The notes beneath the pieces were generated by a model. The model did no database searches. It saw only the letters and a list, made by a program, of their open reading frames with translations, and was not told the origin of the DNA. DNA of 60,477 bases from the NCBI RefSeq assembly GCF_003344785.1, contig NZ_QPMK01000001.1, positions 1 through 60,477 on the forward strand, in the 5' to 3' direction. Of the stretch, positions 9,119-17,343 are shown piece by piece. The stretch is from Thalassococcus profundi (GTDB taxonomy: Bacteria; Pseudomonadota; Alphaproteobacteria; Rhodobacterales; Rhodobacteraceae). Each line of letters starts with the position of its first letter. The first letter of the stretch is position 1. A program made the translations under genes and the position numbers.

Positions 9119-9137
9119 GCCGCACCTTGCGTGCGGC
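9119..9137 (+). promoter_or_regulatory. Hairpin in the etfB leader
   Basis: GCCGCAC and GTGCGGC form a 7-base stem with a 5-base loop, about 10 bases before the etfB ribosome site. It may affect mRNA stability or initiation. There is no direct evidence for regulation. Confidence 0.3.
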
Positions 9138-9163
9138 CGAACAGCCAAGGGAGATTTCTGCCG

Positions 9164-9922
9164 ATGAAGGTATTGGTGCCTGTCAAACGCGTGATCGATT
9201 ACAACGTGAAGGTTCGCGTCAAGGCGGACGGAAGCGGCGTCGATCTTGCCAACGTGAAAATGTCGATGAACCCGTTCGACGAGATCGCCGTCGAAGAGGC
9301 GATCCGCCTGAAAGAGGCCGGCAAGGCTGATGAAGTGATCGCCGTCTCAATCGGCGTCAAGCAGAGCCAGGAAACCCTGCGCACCGCGCTCGCCATGGGC
9401 GCAGACCGCGCCATCCTGGTGACCGCCGCCGACGACGTGCACACCGACATCGAACCGCTCTCGGTGGCCAAGATCCTTGCCGCCATCGTCAAGGAAGAAG
9501 AGCCGGGCCTCGTCCTCTGCGGCAAGCAGGCGATCGACAACGACATGAACGCAACCGGCCAGATGCTGGCGGCGCTGCTGGGCTGGAGCCAGGCGATGTA
9601 TGCCAACAAGATCGACGTCGAGGGTGACCATGCCGTGGTCAGCCGCGAGGTCGACGGCGGCCTGCAGACCGTAAAGGTCAAGATGCCGGCCATCGTCTCG
9701 GCCGACCTGCGCCTCAACGAGCCTCGCTATGCCTCGCTGCCCAACATCATGAAGGCCAAGAAGAAGCCGCTCGACGAGAAGACGCCCGAGGATTACGGCG
9801 TCGACGTCAGCCCGCGGCTCGAGATCGTCAAGACCGGCGAACCCGAAGAGCGCGCCGCCGGCATCATGGTGGGCTCGGTCGACGAACTCGTGGCGAAACT
9901 CAAAGAAGCAGGAGCTGTATAA
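9164..9922 (+). CDS. etfB: Electron transfer flavoprotein beta subunit
   Basis: EtfB forms with EtfA the soluble flavoprotein that collects electrons from acyl-CoA dehydrogenases and passes them to ETF-ubiquinone oxidoreductase. The 252 residues begin [15 protein letters not shown] and contain the GMDRAILV-like and [23 protein letters not shown] segments typical of the subunit. The start at 9164 was chosen over an upstream in-frame ATG because the family begins exactly here and GGGAG precedes it. Its TAA overlaps the etfA ATG. Acyl-CoA dehydrogenases at 42969 and 56695 are likely electron donors. Confidence 0.96.
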   Translation: MKVLVPVKRVIDYNVKVRVKADGSGVDLANVKMSMNPFDEIAVEEAIRLKEAGKADEVIAVSIGVKQSQETLRTALAMGADRAILVTAADDVHTDIEPLSVAKILAAIVKEEEPGLVLCGKQAIDNDMNATGQMLAALLGWSQAMYANKIDVEGDHAVVSREVDGGLQTVKVKMPAIVSADLRLNEPRYASLPNIMKAKKKPLDEKTPEDYGVDVSPRLEIVKTGEPEERAAGIMVGSVDELVAKLKEAGAV

Positions 9923-10851
9923 TGGCCGTACTTCTGATTGCCGAAATCAACGATGGCGCGCTGGCGATGGATGCCACGGCCAAGGCCGTGACTGCCGCCA
10001 AGGCGCTGGGTGACGTGACCGTTCTGGCCTGCGGCGCCTCGGCCAAGGCCGCCGCCGACGAGGCTGCTACCATCGACGGCGTGGCAAAGGTGCTCTGCGC
10101 CGAGGACGATCTTTACGGTCACCGCCTGGCAGAGCCGGTGGCGGCGCTGATCGCGTCGCTGGCGGGCGACTACAGCCACATCTGCGCGCCCGCGACCACG
10201 GATGCCAAGAACATCCTGCCGCGCGTCGCCGCCCTGCTGGACGTGATGATCCTGACCGACGTGACCGCCGTGGTCGACGCCGACACCTTCGAGCGCCCGA
10301 TCTACGCCGGCAACGCCATCCAGACGGTAAAGTCGAAGGATGAAAAAAAGGTTATCACCTTCCGCACCTCGACCTTCGACGCGGCCGGCACCGGTGGATC
10401 GGCCTCGGTCGAGGCGATCTCGGCAGCCGACAACCCGGGCCTCTCGGAATGGGTGTCGGACAAGGTCGCGGAATCCGACCGCCCCGAGCTGACCTCTGCC
10501 GGCATCGTCGTCTCGGGTGGCCGTGGCGTCGGGTCCGAGGACGACTTCGCTCTGATCGAGAAACTGGCCGACAAGCTGGGCGCCGCCGTCGGCGCCTCGC
10601 GCGCGGCGGTCGATTCGGGCTATGCGCCGAACGACTGGCAGGTCGGCCAGACCGGCAAGGTCGTGGCGCCCGAGCTTTACATCGCCGTCGGCATCTCGGG
10701 GGCGATCCAGCACCTCGCGGGGATGAAGGACAGCAAGATCATCGTCGCGATCAACAAGGACGAAGAGGCGCCGATCTTCCAGGTCGCGGATTACGGTCTG
10801 GTCGCCGATCTCTTCACCGCGGTGCCGGAACTGACCGAGAAGCTCGGCTGA
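9922..10851 (+). CDS. etfA: Electron transfer flavoprotein alpha subunit
   Basis: EtfA carries the FAD of the ETF heterodimer. The 309 residues have the usual N-terminal nucleotide-binding-like domain and the C-terminal FAD domain with [14 protein letters not shown] and the strongly conserved [19 protein letters not shown]. The ATG overlaps the etfB stop by one base, so the subunits are made in equal amounts. A strong hairpin 25 bases after the stop probably ends the transcript. Confidence 0.96.
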   Translation: MAVLLIAEINDGALAMDATAKAVTAAKALGDVTVLACGASAKAAADEAATIDGVAKVLCAEDDLYGHRLAEPVAALIASLAGDYSHICAPATTDAKNILPRVAALLDVMILTDVTAVVDADTFERPIYAGNAIQTVKSKDEKKVITFRTSTFDAAGTGGSASVEAISAADNPGLSEWVSDKVAESDRPELTSAGIVVSGGRGVGSEDDFALIEKLADKLGAAVGASRAAVDSGYAPNDWQVGQTGKVVAPELYIAVGISGAIQHLAGMKDSKIIVAINKDEEAPIFQVADYGLVADLFTAVPELTEKLG

Positions 10852-10875
10852 TCCCGACGCACAGGACAGGACACG

Positions 10876-10901
10876 AAAGGCCCGCCCCACGGCGGGCCTT
10901 T
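10876..10901 (+). terminator. Rho-independent-type terminator after etfBA
   Basis: AAAGGCCCGCC (10876-10886) and GGCGGGCCTTT (10891-10901) form an 11-base perfect stem with a 4-base loop. Only a short T-run closes the stem, as is common in this GC-rich group. Confidence 0.75.
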
Positions 10902-10992
10902 GACGTTTCGGCACCCCGCCGCCCGTCCTGAAAATGTGACTGGCCCTTGGACTGCCGCCGGCCTAAATCTGGATCAACTCACAGGAGATCCC

Positions 10993-11730
10993 ATGCGCTG
11001 GCTGCCCCTCGTTTTTTTTGTCGCTCTTGCTGCCTGCGAGGCGGCCCCGGTCGCACGGCCTTTGCCGGTTCCGGAACGGACACAGCAGACGCCCCAGACC
11101 CAGTCCGGCAACTCCAGTCAGGCCGAACTGCGCCAGCGCGCCGATCGCGCGGCACGAAACTTTGTCGAGGTCGTGGAGACGGTCGAACCTGTCGCCGAAC
11201 GCGAATGTCGCCGCGTGGCGCCACGTATGAACTGCGACTTCCTGATCGTCGTCGACGACCGCCCGGGCCAGCCGCCCAACGCTTTCCAGACCGTCGCCCG
11301 GAACGGCCAGCCGCTGCTGGCCTTCAACCTCGGGCTTATCGCCTCGGTCGAGAATGCCGACGAACTGGCCTTTGTCATGGGGCACGAGGCGTCGCATCAC
11401 ATCATGGGGCATCTCGGGCGGATGCAGCAGAACGCCGCCGTGGGCGCGGTGATCTTTTCCGGTCTCGCCTCCATGTCCGGCGCCAGCGCCGCCAATGTCC
11501 GCACCGCCGAGGAATTCGGCGCCGCAGTGGGCGCGCGGACCTATTCCAAGGATTTCGAACTCGAAGCCGACCGGCTGGGCACGATCATCACGAAGCGCGC
11601 GGGCTACGATCCGATCCGGGGCGCGCGATTCTTCACCCGCATCCCCGATCCAGGCAACCGCTTCCTGGGCACCCATCCGCCCAATGCCGCGCGCATCGAT
11701 ATCGTCCGCCGCACCGCCAGCCAGATTTGA
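10993..11730 (+). CDS. M48 family metalloprotease, lipoprotein
   Basis: The 245-residue product has a lipobox ending in Cys15, so it is probably anchored in the periplasmic leaflet. The M48 zinc motif is HEASH at residues 131-135, with the third ligand Glu191 in ELEAD. This places it with the BepA/LoiP-like periplasmic peptidases that handle outer-membrane assembly, a family-level inference. The start at 10993 follows AGGAGA at good spacing; the longer in-frame extension upstream is not plausible because it overlaps the terminator of etfA. Confidence 0.9.
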   Translation: MRWLPLVFFVALAACEAAPVARPLPVPERTQQTPQTQSGNSSQAELRQRADRAARNFVEVVETVEPVAERECRRVAPRMNCDFLIVVDDRPGQPPNAFQTVARNGQPLLAFNLGLIASVENADELAFVMGHEASHHIMGHLGRMQQNAAVGAVIFSGLASMSGASAANVRTAEEFGAAVGARTYSKDFELEADRLGTIITKRAGYDPIRGARFFTRIPDPGNRFLGTHPPNAARIDIVRRTASQI

Positions 11731-11800
11731 CCTGCATCAAGGCGCAGCCTCGCCGCAAGTGGCAGTCTCGTGTCCAGGCATGGGATGCAAGGAGGCTGCG

Positions 11801-12055
11801 ATGCTTGGACGGACAACCCTGAAACGCCACGCGATCCTGGTGGACCGCATGGCAGCGCAGGCCGGAATCGACCTGCAGGAGGCCGCGATGCGCGGACGCA
11901 TCACGATCGCGGAAATCGAGGACGCGGTCTTGCGCTGTACCGGTTGCGCCCAGCCCTGCGCCTGCGAAAACATGCTGGACAGGATGGACCTGCCGGCGGG
12001 CCAGGTGCCGGACTTCTGCCGCAACTCCGAGGTCCTTTCCGAATTGCGCAAGTGA
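11801..12055 (+). CDS. DUF6455 family Cys-rich small protein
   Basis: The 84-residue protein has five cysteines, Cys46, Cys49, Cys53, Cys55 and Cys73, in the pattern CTGCAQPCAC followed by an FCRN motif. This suggests metal or iron-sulfur binding. It looks like the small DUF6455 proteins found in Rhodobacterales, whose role is unknown. The N-terminal half is helical and charged. The start at 11801 has AAGGAGG upstream; the longer frame extending into the M48 gene is an artefact. It could be co-transcribed with the M48 lipoprotein, 70 bases away. Confidence 0.75.
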   Translation: MLGRTTLKRHAILVDRMAAQAGIDLQEAAMRGRITIAEIEDAVLRCTGCAQPCACENMLDRMDLPAGQVPDFCRNSEVLSELRK

Positions 12056-12114
12056 TCGCGGCTGCCCGACCGCAGCACGAACGTGCCGCGGTTCAGCGCC
12101 GTCTATAGAAATCG

Positions 12115-12150
12115 AAAACGGCGGCCCGCTCTGACGCGCGCTGCCGTTTT
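12115..12150. terminator. Bidirectional terminator between convergent genes
   Basis: AAAACGGC (12115-12122) and GCCGTTTT (12143-12150) form a stem with A-runs and T-runs at both ends. It sits between the DUF6455 gene and the convergent NDUFA9-like gene and can serve both. Confidence 0.7.
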
Positions 12151-12202
12151 AACAGGACAGGCATGCCGTCCAGCAAAGCCGATGCCGCAGCCCGCGCTCG
12201 GA

Positions 12203-13186
12203 TCAGCGCGTGCGCAGGTTTTTCGCCGATTCCTTGATCTCGGAATATTGCCCGGAGGGGCGGAAGCGCCAGAGGTAATCGGGCAGCACCGCCTCCATCG
12301 ACACCGGCGAGATGCCGAGATCGGTGAACCCCTTGGCATCCGGGGCGACCACGTTGTCTCGGCGCAGGTTCGCGACCTGGTCACGGGTGATCTGCGCGCT
12401 GACCAGCCCCAGCGTCAGGGTCTGCCCCAGTTCCATCAGCCGCGCCAGGATGCCCGCCGCCCAGAACGGGATGTTCACCACCAGCCGCCGGCGGCGGATG
12501 ACGCCCAGCATCTCGACCATCAGCTCGCGGAAGGTGTGGACGTCCGGCCCGCCCAGTTCGTAAATGCCCGGCTTTGCCTGACCCAGCACACCCATCACGG
12601 CGGCGCGCGCCACATCGTCCACATAGACCGGCTGGAACCGGGTCTTCGCGCCGACCACCGGCAACAGCGGCCCGAGACGGGCCATCGCCGCGAAGCGGTT
12701 GAAGAATTCGTCCTCCGGCCCGAAGATGATCGACGGTCGCAGGATCACGGCACCGGGGAAATGGTCCAGCACCGCCTTTTCGCCCACCGCCTTGGTCTGC
12801 GCGTATTCGCTTGCCGACTCCGCATCGGCCCCGATGGCCGAGATCTGCACCAGCTGTTCGACGCCGTTTTCGGCTGCAAGCCGCGCCACGCGTGCGGCGC
12901 CTTCGCTCTGCACGGCCTCGAAACTGTTCTTGCCGCTTTCGGCCAGGATGCCCACGCAGTTCACCACGGCGTCCGCGCCCTGCATCACCGCCGCCACCGA
13001 GGCGTCGTCGCGGATGTTGCACAGCACCGGCTCGACCTGGCCCACCACGCCGTAGGGGCGCACGAAGATGGCGTCGTTGGGCCGGCGCACCGCCACCCGC
13101 ACCCGCCAGCCTTGCTTTGCCATGCGGCGCGCGATGTAGCGCCCGACGAAACCGGAGCCGCCGTAGATCGTGACGAGTTTGGCCAT
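12203..13186 (-). CDS. Complex I NDUFA9 subunit family protein (NAD(P)-binding)
   Basis: This is a 327-residue atypical SDR of the NDUFA9-like group. The nucleotide-binding motif GGSGFVGR lies at residues 9-16, followed by the [17 protein letters not shown] and [11 protein letters not shown] segments typical of the group. Mitochondrial NDUFA9 is an accessory subunit of NADH dehydrogenase; bacterial relatives may associate with complex I, but this is a family-level inference and no nuo genes are nearby. The start is preceded by AAGGAG. It is transcribed alone, convergent with the DUF6455 gene. Confidence 0.88.
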   Translation of the reverse strand: MAKLVTIYGGSGFVGRYIARRMAKQGWRVRVAVRRPNDAIFVRPYGVVGQVEPVLCNIRDDASVAAVMQGADAVVNCVGILAESGKNSFEAVQSEGAARVARLAAENGVEQLVQISAIGADAESASEYAQTKAVGEKAVLDHFPGAVILRPSIIFGPEDEFFNRFAAMARLGPLLPVVGAKTRFQPVYVDDVARAAVMGVLGQAKPGIYELGGPDVHTFRELMVEMLGVIRRRRLVVNIPFWAAGILARLMELGQTLTLGLVSAQITRDQVANLRRDNVVAPDAKGFTDLGISPVSMEAVLPDYLWRFRPSGQYSEIKESAKNLRTR

Positions 13187-13302
13187 CGGAATTCTCCTTC
13201 ACACGCGCGTTGCACCGATACCTACCCAGCCCCGGCGCGAGTCACAAGAGAGGCGATGCGCCGCGCCGTCGCAGGCAGAACAGAATGCCCGAAAAAAGCC
13301 CG

Positions 13303-13331
13303 TTGACACCGCCCGGCCGCAGCATTACACG
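13303..13331 (+). promoter_or_regulatory. Promoter of tRNA-Leu
   Basis: A perfect -35 TTGACA (13303-13308) is followed by 17 bases and TACACG (13326-13331), placing transcription start close to 13338, just ahead of the tRNA at 13347. The strong -35 and exact spacing make this one of the clearest promoters in the window. Confidence 0.65.
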
Positions 13332-13346
13332 CGCCGCACGACACCT

Positions 13347-13432
<86 letters not shown>

Positions 13433-13480
13433 ATAATATCATCTAAGTTGATGTTATTAATAAAAAAACCGGATTTAACC

Positions 13481-14059
13481 TCAGATCAATCCACCCTCTT
13501 GGCCACCTTTCTCGCCGTCATGGCCGAGCAAGAACGCTACTTCCTGAAAGAATGAGTGTTCGCCAAACCGCGCCTGCATCGAGGCGACGGAAGCCCGCGC
13601 AAACTTGTCGTGTGTCCGCACAAGTCGGTCAAAGGTTCGCCAGTGCATTCGCTTGGGCTTGCCTTCATGCGGGTTCAGGATGCCGGTTTCCCATCCCAAC
13701 TTTAACCTAATCTTATCTGCCTGCCGCGCAGCGCGGTCTGAGGCGTCCTCACGCTGGGAAGGATATGCCAATTGATTGCAATGACGACAGGTAAAGACAG
13801 CGCCGCCGTAGAGCAACGCCACGCGCCGCCCGCACCCATGCGCTGGGCACCTGAACCAACGTCGTTTGCTGCCCAAATGGCAGGCTGTGGTGTCGAGTTG
13901 TACGGCATAGTCCATATCGCGCCACTCCCCGCCAAAGGGACGGTTGCGATAGATCAATCGTAGATGGTCGCGCGCGACACTGACGCGGATTGATCCGGTT
14001 CTTCGCGCGTCATTCCGCCGCCCTCTCCAAAGCACCTTCCCGCTGTGTCCCCGCGCCAT
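13481..14059 (-). CDS. Zinc-ribbon protein of unknown function, probably 5'-truncated
   Basis: The 192-residue frame contains a conserved core with a zinc-ribbon pair, Cys71-x4-Cys76 (CPAHGC) and Cys91-x2-Cys94 (CRHC), then NQLAYPSQRE and a basic helical C-terminal part. From memory it belongs to a widespread uncharacterised family often seen in accessory regions; full-length members have an additional N-terminal segment before the GSIRV strand that is missing here. The ATG used (14059) has no good ribosome site, and a dispersed repeat lies 35 bases upstream. It may be a 5'-truncated remnant. It faces the tRNA-Leu gene tail to tail. Confidence 0.6.
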   Translation of the reverse strand: MARGHSGKVLWRGRRNDARRTGSIRVSVARDHLRLIYRNRPFGGEWRDMDYAVQLDTTACHLGSKRRWFRCPAHGCGRRVALLYGGAVFTCRHCNQLAYPSQREDASDRAARQADKIRLKLGWETGILNPHEGKPKRMHWRTFDRLVRTHDKFARASVASMQARFGEHSFFQEVAFLLGHDGEKGGQEGGLI

Positions 14060-14094
14060 TTCCGGGCCGGGCGCATCGTCACACCCTATCGCCC

Positions 14095-14166
14095 CTTCAT
14101 CTTGCCGATAAACCTCCAGAGAGCACGAGAGACTGGTCTCTCGTATCGCCCGCCAATGCGGGCGAT
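14095..14166 (+). repeat. Dispersed double-hairpin repeat, copy 1 (leader type A)
   Basis: The leader CTTCATCTTGCCGATAAACC is followed by hairpin 1, ACGAGAGA/TCTCTCGT (14125-14144), and hairpin 2, ATCGCCCG/CGGGCGAT (14145-14166). It lies 14 bases 3' of the stop of the minus-strand gene at 14181 and just 5' of the zinc-ribbon gene. Related copies are at 17226, 23270, 27610, 45241 and 55139. Confidence 0.85.
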
Positions 14167-14180
14167 CCCAAAGCACCACA

Positions 14181-15848
14181 TCACCGCAGCAGCGAATCCG
14201 CCAGCAGCCGCACCACGGTGGCCTGGTCGAGGTAGCCGGTGACCTGCAGTTGCCGCGCATCTTGGTAGCGGCGGATCGCGCGGCGGGTGCGGTCGTCGAA
14301 CTGCCCGTCGACGGCGCCGGGTTTCAGCCCAAGCGCTTCGAGCCGATTCTCCGCCAGCCGCCGGGAAATCGCGTTGAGCCCCAGCGCCGCCTCCTGTGCC
14401 GCCGCCTGCGCGGTGGCTTCGCGCTGTTCGACGCCCTGCTGCTGTTCGGCGATGCGTTCCTGCGCCTCGCCCGCAAAGGCACCATCGGGGAAATCCGCGA
14501 GGTAGCTGCGATAGGCCTGCACCGATCCGACCTCGCGGGCCGCGTTCCAGGCCTGACGGTCGCGCGCGGCGGCCGCGTCGCGGCGCTCGGACTCGATGGC
14601 GTCGACGCGCGACTGCGCCAGTTCGGCGAAGACGCCGTCGGGATAGCGCTCGAGATAGGCCCGCAGCCCGGGCAGATCGCCCTGCGCGCCGGTTTCCTCC
14701 CAGTAGGCGCGGTCGAGCCGTTCGGTCTCGGCCTGCCGGCGCTGTGCCTCTTCCTCGATTTCCGCCGCGCGGCGCTCGGCCTGCCCGTCCAGACGCGCGA
14801 TCATTTCGGTGTCGAGGAAACCGGTCGCGGCAAAATCGTTCTCGTCCTGCCAGGCCTTGACCGCGCCGCGGGTGCCGGGGCCGAAGATGCCGTCGATGCC
14901 GCGGGTGTTGTAATCCAGCAGAGACAGGTCGCGCTGGATCTCGCGGCGGGCGTCGCGGCTGAGCTCCAGCCGCTCCTCGGCGCGGCGGGCATCGCGCAGC
15001 GGGTCGTCCTGGATCGCGCGGATGCGCTGCCGCGCGGCGTTGGCGTGCTGGCCTTCGGGGAAGGCCGACAGGTAATTGCGGTAGCCTTCCAGTTCGTCGC
15101 GCGCAGTCACCTCGTCCCAGAGCTGCTGATCCGCGAGGTCGGGCTGCGGCACCGGGTCGGGCGCCGCCACGATATCGCCTTCGGCGGGCGGCGCCGGCAG
15201 AAACACCCAATCCTCGGGCGCGTAGCCGTCAACCGACAGGCCGCGCGACCTGGCCGCGGCCAGCAGCGTGCGCTCGGGCACGGCAAGGTCACGGCGCACG
15301 AGGCGCGCCACGTCCTCGGGCAGGCCGCGCAGCAGGCTCACCCCCTGCGGCAGGTCGAGATCGTCCGCAACACCCGCGCGCAGGAACCGCGCGTCGGACA
15401 GCTCCGTCTCGCCCTCGCCCAGCACCAGCAGCGCCTGTCCGGGATAGGCCGACAGAACCGCCAGCATCTGGCTCAGGGGAATGGCGGTGTCGAGAACACT
15501 GCCCAGATCGGTCTCTTCTGCCGCGTCGGCGGACAGGAAATAGGTGTCGGTGGCCGAATGGGCGAACCGGCCCGACAGGATAACAACCGCGCGCTCGGTC
15601 TCGGCGTCCAGCCCGTCGAGGAACTGCCGCAGGCCGTCGCGCAGATCCGAGGCCCCGGCATCGACCAGCGACACCACATCGACGTTCTGCCGCCGCAGGT
15701 CGGCGGTGGCGGCGCTCAGATCGCTGCTGCCGGTCAACCGCCCGAACATCGAGCTTTCGCTGGTGTCGACGATCAGGGCATCGCCCTCGGCATGGGCCAT
15801 GCCGGCAAAACCCAGGCAAAGGCAGGTGACACGCAGCAGCGTTTTCAT
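14181..15848 (-). CDS. Secreted caspase-like, peptidoglycan-binding domain protein
   Basis: The 555-residue protein has a signal peptide (cleavage likely after AHA, residue 20). Residues 22-200 resemble the fold order of bacterial caspase-like domains, but the usual His-Gly and Asp-Ala-Cys motifs are not present: the corresponding strands read VILSGRF and LLVLGEGE. Three YL-x2-FP-x-G repeats follow (about 256-280, 396-420, 446-470), with a first peptidoglycan-binding domain at 305-355 and a second at 492-550. It should act in the periplasm at the cell wall; an inactive caspase fold is an inference. The start at 15848 has AAGGAT upstream. Confidence 0.8.
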   Translation of the reverse strand: MKTLLRVTCLCLGFAGMAHAEGDALIVDTSESSMFGRLTGSSDLSAATADLRRQNVDVVSLVDAGASDLRDGLRQFLDGLDAETERAVVILSGRFAHSATDTYFLSADAAEETDLGSVLDTAIPLSQMLAVLSAYPGQALLVLGEGETELSDARFLRAGVADDLDLPQGVSLLRGLPEDVARLVRRDLAVPERTLLAAARSRGLSVDGYAPEDWVFLPAPPAEGDIVAAPDPVPQPDLADQQLWDEVTARDELEGYRNYLSAFPEGQHANAARQRIRAIQDDPLRDARRAEERLELSRDARREIQRDLSLLDYNTRGIDGIFGPGTRGAVKAWQDENDFAATGFLDTEMIARLDGQAERRAAEIEEEAQRRQAETERLDRAYWEETGAQGDLPGLRAYLERYPDGVFAELAQSRVDAIESERRDAAAARDRQAWNAAREVGSVQAYRSYLADFPDGAFAGEAQERIAEQQQGVEQREATAQAAAQEAALGLNAISRRLAENRLEALGLKPGAVDGQFDDRTRRAIRRYQDARQLQVTGYLDQATVVRLLADSLLR

Positions 15849-15976
15849 GGCGGGATCCTTTCCATTCGCGTATCCGGCAAACCTATCCGCGCGCCAGCAG
15901 GTTCCCCGGCGCGCGCGACATGGCCGGCGTCGGGTCACATCTGCGCCCGAGGCCGCTGCTATGCAATAACAGCCGT

Positions 15977-17197
15977 TCAGTCGTAGCTGCGCGTGTCCTC
16001 GATCACCAGCCCGTCGCGCGGCAATCCGCCTGGCGCCACCAGTTCTACGCGGCCCTTGAGCTTGAGCACCTCGGCGACGCTCGCCTCGAAGGCCGACGGG
16101 TCCTGCGCCTTTGTCTCGATGCGCACGGTCATCGCGTCGGCCTCGCCCTCGCGGCTGGCCACGACCCGGGCGCGGGCGATCTCGGGGTGTTTGGCCACCA
16201 GCGCCGCCACCTGCTCGGGGCGTACGAACATGCCCTTGATCTTGGTGGTCTGGTCGGCGCGGCCCATCCAGCCCTTGATCCGCGTGTTGGTACGGCCGCA
16301 TGGGCTGGACCCCGGCATGACCGCGCTCATGTCGCCGGTGGCAAAGCGGATCAGCGGATAATCCGGGTTGAGCGAGGTGACGACGACCTCGCCGACCTCG
16401 CCTTCGGGGACCGGGTCGCCGGTGCCCGGTGTGACGATCTCGACCACCACGTGTTCGTCGAGGATCATGCCCTCCACCGCGGCGCTTTCATAGGCGATGT
16501 TGCCCAGATCGGCGGTGGCGTAGCATTGCAGGCAGGCGATGCCGCGGTCGGCGTAAAACTGGCGCAGGCTCGGGAACAGTGCGCCGCCGCTCACCGCCGC
16601 GCGGGTGATGTCCAGCGTCAGCCCCATCTCGTCGGCCTTTTCGAGGATGACTTTGAGATAGTCCGGCGTGCCCGCATAAGCGGTGACGCCGACGTCATGC
16701 GCGGCGCGGGCCTGCAACTCGGTCTGGCCGGTCCCGGCGGGCAGCACCGCTGCGCCGACTGCCCGCGCCCCGGATTCGAAGATCATGCCGGCAGGCGTCA
16801 GATGGTAGCCGAAACAGTTCTGCACGATGTCGCCCTGGCCGATGCCGCAGGCATGCAGGAACCGGCCCAGGCGCCACCAGTCATGCTCCAGCCCGCCGGG
16901 TTCGTAGATCGGACCGGGGCTCTGGAAGACATGGGCGAAGCCGTTCGCGGCGCGCGTCGTGAAGCCGCCGAAGGGGGCTGCGACCTGCTGCGCCGCGCCG
17001 AGGTCCGACTTGCGCAGAACCGGCAGGGCCGCCAGCGCCTCTGCACCGGTGATCGATCCTGCGTCCACGTCGGCCAGCGACGCGGCGTAGCCCGGCAGCG
17101 TCCGGGCCCGCGCGATCTGTTCGGGAAGGGCTGTGGCCAGCCAGGCGGCGCGTTCGTCGGCGCTGCGGGTTTCAAAGCTGTCGAAATAGCTGCTCAT
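15977..17197 (-). CDS. Phenylacetate-CoA ligase family (AMP-binding) protein
   Basis: This 406-residue adenylate-forming enzyme has the layout of the PaaK family, with the segments QSPGPIYEP, the nucleotide site YATADLGNIAYE, the DEHVVVEIV strand, and the RFATGDMS and RIKGWMGRADQ hinge motifs. It should activate an aromatic or other small carboxylic acid to its CoA thioester. It is the last gene downstream of the LivFGHMK transporter on the same strand, 146 bases from livF, with a dispersed repeat between. Start at 17197 follows AAGGAG. The exact acid is unknown. Confidence 0.87.
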   Translation of the reverse strand: MSSYFDSFETRSADERAAWLATALPEQIARARTLPGYAASLADVDAGSITGAEALAALPVLRKSDLGAAQQVAAPFGGFTTRAANGFAHVFQSPGPIYEPGGLEHDWWRLGRFLHACGIGQGDIVQNCFGYHLTPAGMIFESGARAVGAAVLPAGTGQTELQARAAHDVGVTAYAGTPDYLKVILEKADEMGLTLDITRAAVSGGALFPSLRQFYADRGIACLQCYATADLGNIAYESAAVEGMILDEHVVVEIVTPGTGDPVPEGEVGEVVVTSLNPDYPLIRFATGDMSAVMPGSSPCGRTNTRIKGWMGRADQTTKIKGMFVRPEQVAALVAKHPEIARARVVASREGEADAMTVRIETKAQDPSAFEASVAEVLKLKGRVELVAPGGLPRDGLVIEDTRSYD

Positions 17198-17225
17198 GCG
17201 AAGGCTCCTTTATTGGCGGATGGCG

Positions 17226-17334
17226 CGCAGGGGCGGGAGCGAGGGGCATCGTCCATTGTCCTCGGACCAATGGCGGAAAATGAACGATCCCTCGCGCTCC
17301 CCGGGGGTTATTGAGAACCAGAAAAGACGGGACG
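17226..17334 (-). repeat. Dispersed hairpin repeat, copy 2 (type B, expanded loop)
   Basis: Read on the minus strand it starts with a variant of the type B leader, GGTTCTCAATAACC, then GCGAGGG pairs with CCCTCGC, and the stem is extended by ATCGT/ACGAT around an inner CCATTG/CAATGG hairpin. It therefore carries about 40 extra bases in the loop compared with other copies. It is also the only copy oriented with, not against, the adjacent upstream gene (livF). Confidence 0.75.
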
Positions 17335-17343
17335 TGCGCCCTG

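Noticed and set aside
13433-13480. Inverted repeat TAATATCATC/GATGTTATTA after tRNA-Leu as a terminator
   Set aside because: The arms have a mismatch and the run that follows is A and not T on the tRNA strand, so termination of the tRNA transcript there is doubtful.
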